From assembly GCA_017651515.1 (NCBI GenBank), contig JAGCCU010000041.1, positions 1 to 37,526 on the forward strand: 37,526 nucleotides of DNA, read 5' to 3'. Numbering within the stretch: the first letter of the stretch is position 1; each line of letters begins with the position of its first letter. Positions 18,694 through 26,595 of the stretch are shown here, piece after piece. This DNA is from Muribaculaceae bacterium (GTDB taxonomy: Bacteria; Bacteroidota; Bacteroidia; Bacteroidales; Muribaculaceae). Both the position numbers and the translations under genes were made by a program. Under the pieces are notes generated by a model. The model had not been told where the DNA came from and made no database searches. It saw only the letters and a program-made list of their open reading frames with translations.

Positions 18694-19798
18694 GATTTAC
18701 CACTTGAAATGTTGCATCAGGATAAGCAGTCGTAAAAGCCTTTGGTGCTTTCGGTTCTTTTTTACCCCATTTGAATTCAAAGGAATGAATTACACCATCT
18801 TTTTCCTCAATAAAATCAATCTCCTGCTGATCGTAAGTCCTCCAGAAATAAAAGTTCTTGTAACTAAGACTGTTATAGTTTTTCTTAAAAGCTTCTGCGA
18901 TAAGATAGTTTTCCCATAGTTCACCCATGTCACTCCTAGTATCTACATGCTGAAAATTGCCTATTATTGCATTTCTTATCCCATTGTCAAGAAAATACCA
19001 TTTACCAGCCTTTGAAATTTCCTTTCGCAGATTACGAGCGAACGCTCCAACCTTATAAATAATAAACACCTTGCTGAGCAAATCGAGATACTTCTCAACT
19101 GTATCCCTGCTCATAGCCAATTGCCTACCCAATTCATCATACGATACTTCACTGCCTACTTGATATGCAACCAGCTGAAGAAGACGCTGCATTTTTGCGG
19201 CATTTCTCAAACCGTCAATCATCAAGATATCCTTAAGCAGATAGGAATAAACTAAATCTCGGAGATACTCTTCTCGCATCTCATTATTATCCATTATAAC
19301 CACTTCTGGATATGAACCATAAATAAGCCGAGTTGCAAGGTTTTGCTGTGTCTCAAATGGAGACTCAATCTGTGTTATTTCCTGCTGTGAAAAAGGGGTG
19401 AGGTGCATTTGCGAAGCTCGACCAACAAGCGGTTCTCCAGCTTTTTTAAGTAAATCGAATGATGATGAACCTGTCGCAAATACACTTATTCCATCTATTT
19501 CATCCACAATAAGCTTAATAACTTTTCCTATTTCGGGTACTTGTTGAGCCTCATCTATAACCAGTAAGTCGTAACCAGAGAATATATTACGATAATTGAC
19601 TATACTGCGGTTCATTAATACCGACTGGGAATCAATATCCTCACCATTTAGATAGATGCACTTTCCTTTATAATTGTTCATGATGTGTTTTGCAAGCATC
19701 GTCTTGCCCACGCGTCTTGCACCAAACAGAAGAACAGCTTTACCAGGGTTCAGGCGCAATTCTATTTCCTTCTGTAATGTCCTTTTAATCTCATTCAT
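18659..19798 (-). CDS. AAA_14-DUF4143 family ATPase with PD-(D/E)XK-like C-terminus
   Basis: 379 aa from the ATG at 19798; a TTG at 19816 in the same frame would add six residues but falls within the promoter -7 box, so ATG is preferred. Walker A is GARRVGKT (26-33), Walker B LLVIDEAQ (78-85), sensor-1-like FATGSSSF (about 107-114). A winged-helix segment follows (about 205-245, YDELGRQLAMSRDTVEKYLDLL). The C-terminal DUF4143 part has WRTYDQQEIDFIEE and HSFEFKWG: Asp328 and Glu341-x-Lys343, a PD-(D/E)XK-like arrangement that looks intact. The family is common and multicopy in Bacteroidota; its cellular role is not established. Bracketed by palindromes, with the 3' tip of a second copy directly upstream. 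Confidence 0.85.
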   Translation of the reverse strand: MNEIKRTLQKEIELRLNPGKAVLLFGARRVGKTMLAKHIMNNYKGKCIYLNGEDIDSQSVLMNRSIVNYRNIFSGYDLLVIDEAQQVPEIGKVIKLIVDEIDGISVFATGSSSFDLLKKAGEPLVGRASQMHLTPFSQQEITQIESPFETQQNLATRLIYGSYPEVVIMDNNEMREEYLRDLVYSYLLKDILMIDGLRNAAKMQRLLQLVAYQVGSEVSYDELGRQLAMSRDTVEKYLDLLSKVFIIYKVGAFARNLRKEISKAGKWYFLDNGIRNAIIGNFQHVDTRSDMGELWENYLIAEAFKKNYNSLSYKNFYFWRTYDQQEIDFIEEKDGVIHSFEFKWGKKEPKAPKAFTTAYPDATFQVVNPDNYLDFIVRQ

Positions 19799-19813
19799 AA
19801 CAAAATTTTTTTG

Positions 19814-19821
19814 CAAAGATA
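19814..19821 (-). promoter_or_regulatory. -7 box of the ATPase gene
   Basis: Minus-strand TATCTTTG, 16-23 bases before the ATG at 19798, so the leader is very short. The palindrome at 19829-19844 lies just upstream, over the -33 region, so a protein bound there could block transcription. Confidence 0.6.
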
Positions 19822-19828
19822 GTAAAAA

Positions 19829-19844
19829 TACGATTACAATCGTA
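19829..19844. promoter_or_regulatory. Operator-like palindrome B (tacgattacaatcgta)
   Basis: Inverted repeat tacgatt-ac-aatcgta upstream of the ATPase -7 box. Its centre is ~32 bp, about three helical turns, from the centre of palindrome A (19864-19873), consistent with cooperative binding of a dimer on one DNA face. A role as repressor site is inference. Confidence 0.55.
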
Positions 19845-19858
19845 AAATTTACATTAAT

Positions 19859-19931
19859 TTTTAGATTATAATCGTAAAATTACCATTTACTATTACCTAT
19901 TGTCTTGCTATAAAGCCCAAGTAATTGTCAG
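19859..19931 (-). pseudogene. Remnant 3' tip of a second AAA_14-DUF4143 gene, with palindrome A
   Basis: On the minus strand it encodes ADNYLGFIARQ-stop, against PDNYLDFIVRQ-stop at the end of the intact gene, followed by the same 3' spacer and the palindrome gattataatc (19864-19873). Similarity stops at about 19932. It is the second copy of the 73-bp direct repeat and looks like all that is left of an adjacent sister gene. Confidence 0.8.
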
Positions 19932-19958
19932 CTTAAACGAACGGTTGTGGAATTGTTG

Positions 19959-19991
19959 AAAAGAATCAGGGCGGCTCAACCGAGCCGCCCT
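19959..19991 (-). terminator. Intrinsic terminator of the SusC/SusD operon
   Basis: A perfect 10-bp GC-rich stem (agggcggctc / gagccgccct, 19968-19991) with a four-base loop, followed on the minus strand by gattctttt. It lies 45 bases past the susD stop. Confidence 0.8.
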
Positions 19992-20001
19992 GACTATTGC
20001 A

Positions 20002-20021
20002 TTCTATAGCATGCTATAGAA
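20002..20021. repeat. Perfect 20-bp palindrome after susD
   Basis: ttctatagcatgctatagaa is self-complementary and lies between the susD stop (20036) and the terminator. It may add a second 3' hairpin to the mRNA; no other role is evident. Confidence 0.5.
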
Positions 20022-20035
20022 ACATTACAGAGTTA

Positions 20036-21967
20036 TTACTCTTGTGTGCTGTCCCACCATACGGGGATAGTCCACACGTCGAGCTGCTTGTTCCAAGCCA
20101 CTTCGTTGCCATCAGAATCTTTCATCACAGCACCAGGAACCTGGTTGCCGATTTGCTGAAGTTCCTTGGCATTGTAGTTAAGCTCATGCGAGCACTGCTG
20201 CCAACGACGGAAAGTCTTGCCTGCGGGAATTGCGCTCATGGCCGATGCAACGTATTGCTGACGAGCCGGGCGTACCCAGTTGAAGAAAATAGCTGGGTCA
20301 TAGTCATAACGACGCATGTCATTGAAGGTCTCCATTGAGTGGTGCATGGCGATGCGCTTCTGAGTCATGATGTGACCGAGAGTGATGTCGCCGGCAGTAC
20401 CAATACCGTTGTTGAGGAAGTTGTTCATCTCATCGGCAGTAATTGGGCGGAATGAAGGACATTCTTTAACCTTACCTGGTTCGTTGTTGTACCAGAAGTT
20501 CAGGAACTCATTCATCTGCTCCATGCTGGCACGAATACCATTCTTGTAAGCTTCATATGCACCAGCCTTGTTGCCCTGGTTGAAGAGCACCTCGGCACGA
20601 ATGAAGCAAACTTCAGCATATGTACCAATGTATGTAGGTGAATTTACACGAGTATAGAATGAACCTGATTCAGCCGAAGCAGTGCTCTGGTTCTTGCGGT
20701 GATAGAGGATAGAGGCATTAGCAAAGTATCCCTTGCAATCGCTGGTTTCCTCAACGTAGATAGTGTCACCCCAACGGTCTTGGTTGTCGCTGTCAATCCA
20801 GAAGCCGTCACGACTGTTGCGACGCTGCTCTTCTATTTCATTACCATTACTATCTTTCTTCTTGTCAATTACAACACCCCAGCTGGCACGCATAGGACCA
20901 CTCTGAGACTGGATGTTAGAAGCCATGTCAACACCCTTTGTACGACGCCAATTGCCATCCCACTTCAGGTCGGCAGGACTGTCGGCACTCTTAACACTTT
21001 CAGCCCAAGGGAGGATTCTGTCGGCACGTGGGTCTTCCACACCATAGCCGCCAAAGTTAGTTAGGTTGTCCTCAAGCATCTTGGTTGCCATGTAACCGGC
21101 ATTCATACCGCTCACAGAGAACAGGGGCGAATAGTCAACGGGTTCATCCCATCCAAGAGCATCGTGAGTAGTACCATTGTCGTCGGTGTGACGGATAATG
21201 GTATTGTCGGCATTGCTCTTCATAGCCTTGTCAAGGCAAGCGAGGATTTCGGTAGCATCATACTTGCCATCCTTGTAACTGCCAACCTGCTTCTTGTTCA
21301 GGTGGTTCAACCAGCGAGCCTTTAACAGGTAACCAAGCTTAATCCACTTTTCAACATCACCATTGTTCCAGAAGTCACCCTCAGTAAGTTGAGGCTTAGA
21401 AGAATCAAGGGTCTTTGCACCTTCAAGTAGTGTGATACCTTCTTCCACGTCGGCAATAGCTTGCATGAAGATTTCACGACCGGTATTGTAAGCGGGTAAG
21501 GCACTTTCTTCCTGAACAGCATAGTAAGGCATTTCACCATATAGGTCAGTCATCAGCATCATACCGTAGGCACGGATAATCTGTGCCACACCGGCATACT
21601 GGCCGTTGTTATCGGCAAGTGCTTTCTGATACATGTCGGGCACGTTACAGTATGCACCTACGAACCACCACTGATATGGGCTTGTTGAAATGCTGGAGGT
21701 AGGATACCAAATCGACATGTTGTAATAGGTACCGCCATTAGTAGTAGAACGAGTCCAGTCACCCATTGCCATGCTGTTACGCCAAGCAGCAAACTGAGTA
21801 GCGCTGTTGGTGTAGAATTCAATGTGGGCGAGTCGCAACTGATAAGGAGTTGACTCAGCCGATGGAGAATTGGGGTCGGTGTTGATGTCGAGCCAATCGT
21901 TGCATGAGGTCAACGACATCGCTGCCACACCCAGTCCACACAATATTAATGATTTTAATAATTTCAT
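20036..21967 (-). CDS. SusD/RagB-like surface lipoprotein
   Basis: 643 aa. Lipoprotein signal MKLLKSLILCGLGVAAMSLTSC with the lipobox cysteine at 22, then NDWLDINTDPNSPSAES, typical of the SusD-like_2 type. TPR-like helices include QIIRAYGMMLMTDLYGEMPYY (about 150-170). Late conserved parts are ILYHRKNQ...PTYIGTYAEVCFIRAEVLFNQGNKAGAYEAYKNGI and ITLGHIMTQKRIAM. SusD proteins cap the SusC barrel and capture the nutrient outside the cell. The gene follows susC by 38 bases and ends in a strong terminator, so the pair is self-contained. No glycoside hydrolase, peptidase or sensor is adjacent, so the substrate cannot be guessed. Confidence 0.9.
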   Translation of the reverse strand: MKLLKSLILCGLGVAAMSLTSCNDWLDINTDPNSPSAESTPYQLRLAHIEFYTNSATQFAAWRNSMAMGDWTRSTTNGGTYYNMSIWYPTSSISTSPYQWWFVGAYCNVPDMYQKALADNNGQYAGVAQIIRAYGMMLMTDLYGEMPYYAVQEESALPAYNTGREIFMQAIADVEEGITLLEGAKTLDSSKPQLTEGDFWNNGDVEKWIKLGYLLKARWLNHLNKKQVGSYKDGKYDATEILACLDKAMKSNADNTIIRHTDDNGTTHDALGWDEPVDYSPLFSVSGMNAGYMATKMLEDNLTNFGGYGVEDPRADRILPWAESVKSADSPADLKWDGNWRRTKGVDMASNIQSQSGPMRASWGVVIDKKKDSNGNEIEEQRRNSRDGFWIDSDNQDRWGDTIYVEETSDCKGYFANASILYHRKNQSTASAESGSFYTRVNSPTYIGTYAEVCFIRAEVLFNQGNKAGAYEAYKNGIRASMEQMNEFLNFWYNNEPGKVKECPSFRPITADEMNNFLNNGIGTAGDITLGHIMTQKRIAMHHSMETFNDMRRYDYDPAIFFNWVRPARQQYVASAMSAIPAGKTFRRWQQCSHELNYNAKELQQIGNQVPGAVMKDSDGNEVAWNKQLDVWTIPVWWDSTQE

Positions 21968-22005
21968 ATTGTTAGTATTTAATTTGGTTCAACGATTATT
22001 ACACA

Positions 22006-25000
22006 TTAGAACGTAAGGTTAACACCGAAAGCAAATTGACGGGTTGCAGGAACGCCGCAATAGTCAAAGCCCACCGAGGTTGAACCACCACGACCAGCAC
22101 CAGCAGCAGCCACTTCAGGATCACCGTCATAGTTGGTGAAGAGCAGCAGATTGCTTGCACTTGCAGTGAGGATTGCACGCTTGATGACCTTAGTCTTAGC
22201 CAGAACACTCTTAGGAATGTCATAGCTCAGAGAGATTGTACGTAGACGGAGACTGTTCACCTTGGTGATCCAGTTGGATACCTCATAGTTGTAAGCACCG
22301 GTATAGTAGTTTTGGATAATGCTCATACCACTCTGTTCCTTGCCATCGAACACTGCAGTCTTAGAGGGGCTCCAAGTGTTTGAAACTTCTTCATAAACAG
22401 CATTGCCGTCAGCATCAGTACCTGTTTGACGAACACCAGTGATGGTGAGGTCTTCGTTGCGGATTTGTCCAGAGAATTCGCTTACACCACTCATGGTCAT
22501 CTGGTACTTGGTACCATTGAATACGTCACCACCTACACGGAACTCCCAAAGCATATTCAAGCTCCAGTTCTTGTAAGTGAAGGTATTGTTCCAACCACCA
22601 GTGAACTTAGCCTCACGGTTACCAACCTGGAATGTACCACCGTTGGTATCCTCAGCCAATGGGAAACCGTTCTTGTCAAGAATAAGCTGTCCATCGTACT
22701 TGCTATCAGGATTCTGAACTCGTTTCCACTTGGTACCGGTGATTGCCATGAAGTTGCCACCCGAAACGGTAGCAGCCTTAGCACCTGCATACTGTACGTC
22801 GGTAATATACATGAATTCCATACCTTCGGGCAGGTTCTTCATAGTACCGCGGTTGCCAGCAGCATTGATGTTGGTTTCCCAAGTGAAGTCTTCAGTCTGG
22901 ATGGGAGTGCCACCGAGGCTGATTTCAAGACCCTTGTTGTAAACGTTACCAGCGTTGATTGAGCAGAAGATGTAACCAGTAGATTGTGGTCCACGTGGCG
23001 ACAAGATCTGGTTGTAAGAGTTGTTAGTATAGTAAGCGATGTCGAATTTCAAGCGATTCTGAAGGAAACGCAATTCGAGACCGATTTCGGTCGAGCGGGT
23101 CTTCTCAGGCTTGATATATGGGTTACCACGAGTCCAAGTGTTACCCAAACCAACCTTGCCCAACAGATAAGTACCTACAGGCCAGAGATAAGTGTTGGTC
23201 TCATAAGGACCGGTATCCTTACCTACCTCAGCCCAGCTGGCACGGATCTTACCGAAGCTCAGCCAGTCGGGACGGCTGTCACCCATCAGCTCGGTGAATG
23301 CGATAGCACCACTCACGCTGGGATAGAAGTAACTGCGGTTCTCCTTTGGCAGGGTAGAAGTCCAGTCGTTACGACCGGTAACAGTCAGGAAGATAGCGTT
23401 ACGCCAGTCGATGCGGAACTCACCGAAGAGAGCAACGAGGCGCTTGCGGCTCATTGAGTGCTGGAACTTCTTGTTGTTGTCACTTGCATTGTCGAATGAG
23501 AAGAAGTCGGGCACTGCAAAGTTCCAAGCCATCTGATAGTTACGGGTGGTCTTGGTGTAGTCAGTGCTTGTACCGAGCATCAAGTTAACATCGAAGTCAC
23601 CAAACTGCTTGTTCCAGTTACTCATCAAGTTGGTTGTCAGGTAGCGATAACGCATTGTGTTGTCACTCAACATACCTTTCTGCCACTCAGTCCTGATTAC
23701 ACCGTTAGGAGCAACCATGTTAATGTTCTCCTGAGTATAGCTGTCAACACCCATGCGGTAGTTGATCCACCACCAGTCGAAGAGATCGGCCTTCACACTG
23801 AAGTTGCCAGTAAAACGCTCAGTGTTATCGGTCATGCGGTTTTTGTTTACAATCCAATATGGGTTGTCACGCTCTGACCATGGATCCAGACGGTCACCGA
23901 ACATGCGGTAACGGCTGCCATCATCATTGAGATAGTGCGACATGTCGTCGGTAGGTGACCAGTTGTAAACTGCATACAAAGCACCTGTACCGCTCGAATT
24001 GTAGAGACCTGCACCAGTCAGGGTACGCACTGTGCGGGCATCGCTGTAAGCAGCGTTGGCACCTACAGTGAAGATTTTATACTTCTGCTCACCATTGAAG
24101 CGGAAAGTGGTCTTCTTGTAACCTGTGGTTGGAACGATACCATCCTGATCGTAGTAAGAACCGCTGAAGTAGAAATTACCAGACTTGTTACCACCGCTAA
24201 TGCTCAGGTTGGTGTCCCAAATGCCACCAGTCTCGAAGAAGTTACCGATGTTGTCATAACGAGGAACTGAAGGATCTGATTTTCCCCAAGTATTGTAGGA
24301 GAAGTCATCAAAGTTGGTATTTACGTATTTACCATCATCATCGTAAATGTCCTCCATATAACCGCGCACGAATTGCTTTTGCACCTTTGGCAGGCTGGTT
24401 GCACGCGAGGTGATGTACTTAGCATTGAGGTTGATTTCTACAGTACCTTCTTTACCTTTCTTGGTGGTGATGAGCACGACACCGTTAGCTGCACGCGAAC
24501 CATAGAGAGCCGAAGCGGCAGGACCCTTCAAGATACTCATGTTCTCAATATCCTCAGGGTTGATGTCCATCACACGGTTAGAGGTGGTTGTCTGGTTAGT
24601 ACCAGTACCATCGAAACCAGTGTTACCAATGATTGAAGAAGAGTTGTCATAGATCACACCATCAACAACGAACAGAGGCTGGTTGTCACGGTTTTCAGAA
24701 CCAGATGTACCACCACGCAGGATAATCTGAGCACCTGCACCAGCAGCACCAGATGACTGAGTGATGTTAACACCGGCAATCTTACCTGACAGTGAGTTGA
24801 TTGCATTAGCACTCTTGTTGCGCATCAGCTCTTCGGCCTTCAGGTCATCTACGGCATAACCGAGCGACTTGCGGTCTTTCTTGATACCAAGAGCGGTCAC
24901 AACCACTTCATCAAGAGTGTTGCCAGCTTCGCTCATGGTAACATCCATGGTGTTGCCGGTAACTCTTACCTCCATCGGTTTGGAACCGATGTAGGAAATC

Positions 25001-25257
25001 ATCAGCGTGCTACCTGGAGTAGCAGCAATGCTGTAACGTCCGTCGATGTCGGTCGCTGTACCGCGGTTGGTACCTTTCACCATCACGGTTGCGCCAATCA
25101 ATGGGTCGCCATTGGCGTCACGAACAACGCCAGTCACTTTGTTGCTCTGCGCCTGAGCAGTAAAGCCCGTCATGGAATCACTCGAAGTCATTCCAGCAGG
25201 AACTCCACAAGCTAAAGCAAGCGCGACCAACAATACACATTGTTTTTTCATACGCAC
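22006..25257 (-). CDS. SusC/RagA-type TonB-linked outer membrane transporter
   Basis: 1083 aa, usual length. A signal peptide (MRMKKQCVLLVALALACGVPAG...) leads to a carboxypeptidase-D-regulatory-like domain (about 40-105, VTGVVRDANGDPLIGATVMV), the SusC-type TonB-box/linker LDEVVVTALGIKKDRKSLGY (about 114-133), a plug with PLFVVDGVIYDN and NPEDIENMSILKGPAASALYGSRAANGV, and a 22-strand-type barrel ending FAFGVNLTF. It imports nutrients bound by SusD, powered by TonB-ExbBD. A second in-frame ATG, two codons in, is an equally good start. The ~258-base upstream region is AT-rich; a TAATTTTG box at 25454-25461 (minus) could be its promoter, giving a ~190-base leader. Confidence 0.92.
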   Translation of the reverse strand: MRMKKQCVLLVALALACGVPAGMTSSDSMTGFTAQAQSNKVTGVVRDANGDPLIGATVMVKGTNRGTATDIDGRYSIAATPGSTLMISYIGSKPMEVRVTGNTMDVTMSEAGNTLDEVVVTALGIKKDRKSLGYAVDDLKAEELMRNKSANAINSLSGKIAGVNITQSSGAAGAGAQIILRGGTSGSENRDNQPLFVVDGVIYDNSSSIIGNTGFDGTGTNQTTTSNRVMDINPEDIENMSILKGPAASALYGSRAANGVVLITTKKGKEGTVEINLNAKYITSRATSLPKVQKQFVRGYMEDIYDDDGKYVNTNFDDFSYNTWGKSDPSVPRYDNIGNFFETGGIWDTNLSISGGNKSGNFYFSGSYYDQDGIVPTTGYKKTTFRFNGEQKYKIFTVGANAAYSDARTVRTLTGAGLYNSSGTGALYAVYNWSPTDDMSHYLNDDGSRYRMFGDRLDPWSERDNPYWIVNKNRMTDNTERFTGNFSVKADLFDWWWINYRMGVDSYTQENINMVAPNGVIRTEWQKGMLSDNTMRYRYLTTNLMSNWNKQFGDFDVNLMLGTSTDYTKTTRNYQMAWNFAVPDFFSFDNASDNNKKFQHSMSRKRLVALFGEFRIDWRNAIFLTVTGRNDWTSTLPKENRSYFYPSVSGAIAFTELMGDSRPDWLSFGKIRASWAEVGKDTGPYETNTYLWPVGTYLLGKVGLGNTWTRGNPYIKPEKTRSTEIGLELRFLQNRLKFDIAYYTNNSYNQILSPRGPQSTGYIFCSINAGNVYNKGLEISLGGTPIQTEDFTWETNINAAGNRGTMKNLPEGMEFMYITDVQYAGAKAATVSGGNFMAITGTKWKRVQNPDSKYDGQLILDKNGFPLAEDTNGGTFQVGNREAKFTGGWNNTFTYKNWSLNMLWEFRVGGDVFNGTKYQMTMSGVSEFSGQIRNEDLTITGVRQTGTDADGNAVYEEVSNTWSPSKTAVFDGKEQSGMSIIQNYYTGAYNYEVSNWITKVNSLRLRTISLSYDIPKSVLAKTKVIKRAILTASASNLLLFTNYDGDPEVAAAGAGRGGSTSVGFDYCGVPATRQFAFGVNLTF

Positions 25258-25453
25258 TTTTGTTTTTGTGAATTAAATAGGTTTATTAAACTTACTTGTT
25301 TCTCATTGTTTTTAATAGTGAAATCAGTGGCAAATAGACTTCACCGCTAATTTACAAATGCAAATTTCAACATTTTTTTTGAATCGTGCAAATATTTTCA
25401 GCATTTTTTTTGCACAAACTCAATTTTATTGTCAAATAGTTGTTCGTTTGTTG

Positions 25454-25461
25454 CAAAATTA
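25454..25461 (-). promoter_or_regulatory. Possible -7 box of the SusC/SusD operon
   Basis: Minus-strand TAATTTTG fits TAnnTTTG. A TTG (minus, 25478-25480) is 16 bases upstream, closer than usual. Weak evidence. Confidence 0.3.
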
Positions 25462-25515
25462 GATGTTTTTCTTGATACAATAAAATAATAATAACTTAAT
25501 TTTATAATATTGTGA

Positions 25516-26148
25516 TTAAGTAAGTTTATGTATGAGGGTCAGGCCATCGCGCAGAGGGAGAATGACTTTCTCAACACGAGGGTCAGATGCCACAAGGTCG
25601 TTAAAAGCCAGAATGCCTTGTGTCTGTGCATCATGGTGTTCAATTCCGTCGGCCACCTTGCCATCCCACAGGGTATTGTCGGCAATGATGAAGCCGCCCT
25701 GTCGCAGGTACGGCATCACCAGATGGTAATAGGCCACATAGTCGCGTTTGTTGGCATCAATGTAAATCAGGTCAAATGTCTCACCTAATGTGGGAACGAT
25801 GTCGGCTGCATCGCCGATGTGCAGCGTAACACGATGTCCAAAAAGTGACTGTGCCAGATGTTCGCGGATGAAATCTTCCAGTTCGTCTTCAATCTCGATG
25901 GTGTGGACGTGGCAGGAGTCGTCAGTGAGCCCTTCAGCAAGGCACAAAGCACTGTATGCGCTGTATGTACCAAGTTCAAGCACCATTTTTGGATTTATCA
26001 TCCGAACAAGCATTTTGAGCAGGCGTCCTTGAAGATGTCCCGAACACATGCGCGAATATAGCAACTGAAGATGTGTGTCACGGTCGAGACGATATAGATT
26101 CTCCGGCTCGGCATCTATGTGATTGAGGATATAGTCTTCTAAATCCAT
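25516..26148 (-). CDS. SAM-dependent O-methyltransferase (class I, family 3)
   Basis: 210 aa from the ATG at 26148; the frame is open to an ATG at 26184, but that would overlap aroQ by 20 bases and the residues before MDLEDYILNHID do not look conserved. SAM-binding motif I is VLELGTYSAYSALCLAEGL; later come HTIEIEDELEDF, the LIYIDANKRDY motif with metal/substrate-type Asp, and GGFIIADNTLWDGKV. These are the signatures of the caffeoyl-CoA/catechol O-methyltransferase-like family (Methyltransf_3). The substrate is unknown. It is the last gene of the porX-aroQ-methyltransferase run, 16 bases after aroQ. Confidence 0.88.
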   Translation of the reverse strand: MDLEDYILNHIDAEPENLYRLDRDTHLQLLYSRMCSGHLQGRLLKMLVRMINPKMVLELGTYSAYSALCLAEGLTDDSCHVHTIEIEDELEDFIREHLAQSLFGHRVTLHIGDAADIVPTLGETFDLIYIDANKRDYVAYYHLVMPYLRQGGFIIADNTLWDGKVADGIEHHDAQTQGILAFNDLVASDPRVEKVILPLRDGLTLIHKLT

Positions 26149-26164
26149 TGAGGTTAAAAGCACT

Positions 26165-26593
26165 TTAACTTTCGTGATATGCAATCAAATGATCCACAGC
26201 CATACGGTAACCGTCAAGGCCGTGTCCTACAATTGACTTGACGCAAGCATCGGCAATCATTGACACTCGACGGAAGGGCTCGCGACTGTAAATGTCGGTA
26301 ATGTGCACCTCGACTACCGGCGCGGTGATTGCACGTAAGGCATCCGCAATGGCAATCGACGTATGGGAGTAGCCGCCTGCATTGAGCACTATTCCATCGA
26401 AATCAAAGCCCACACGCTGTAACTCATCAATGATGGATCCTTCATGATTACTCTGAAAGAGAGAGAACTGCACTTGAGGGTACTGTGCGGTCAAGTCGTG
26501 CAGATAATCATCCATGGTGACATTGCCATATAGGTGAGGCTCACGCCGTCCTACCAGATTAAGATTGGGACCGTTGATGATTGCTATCTTCAT
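26165..26593 (-). CDS. aroQ: 3-dehydroquinate dehydratase, type II
   Basis: 142 aa, the usual size. It converts 3-dehydroquinate to 3-dehydroshikimate in the shikimate pathway as a cytoplasmic dodecamer. Family motifs are clear: INGPNLNLVGRREPHLYG with Arg17 and the catalytic Tyr22, QSNHEGSIIDEL, LNAGGYSHTSIAIADAL, and EVHITDIYSREPFR with the catalytic His. Its ATG is two bases past the porX stop, so the two are co-transcribed. Confidence 0.95.
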   Translation of the reverse strand: MKIAIINGPNLNLVGRREPHLYGNVTMDDYLHDLTAQYPQVQFSLFQSNHEGSIIDELQRVGFDFDGIVLNAGGYSHTSIAIADALRAITAPVVEVHITDIYSREPFRRVSMIADACVKSIVGHGLDGYRMAVDHLIAYHES

Positions 26594-26595
26594 GA

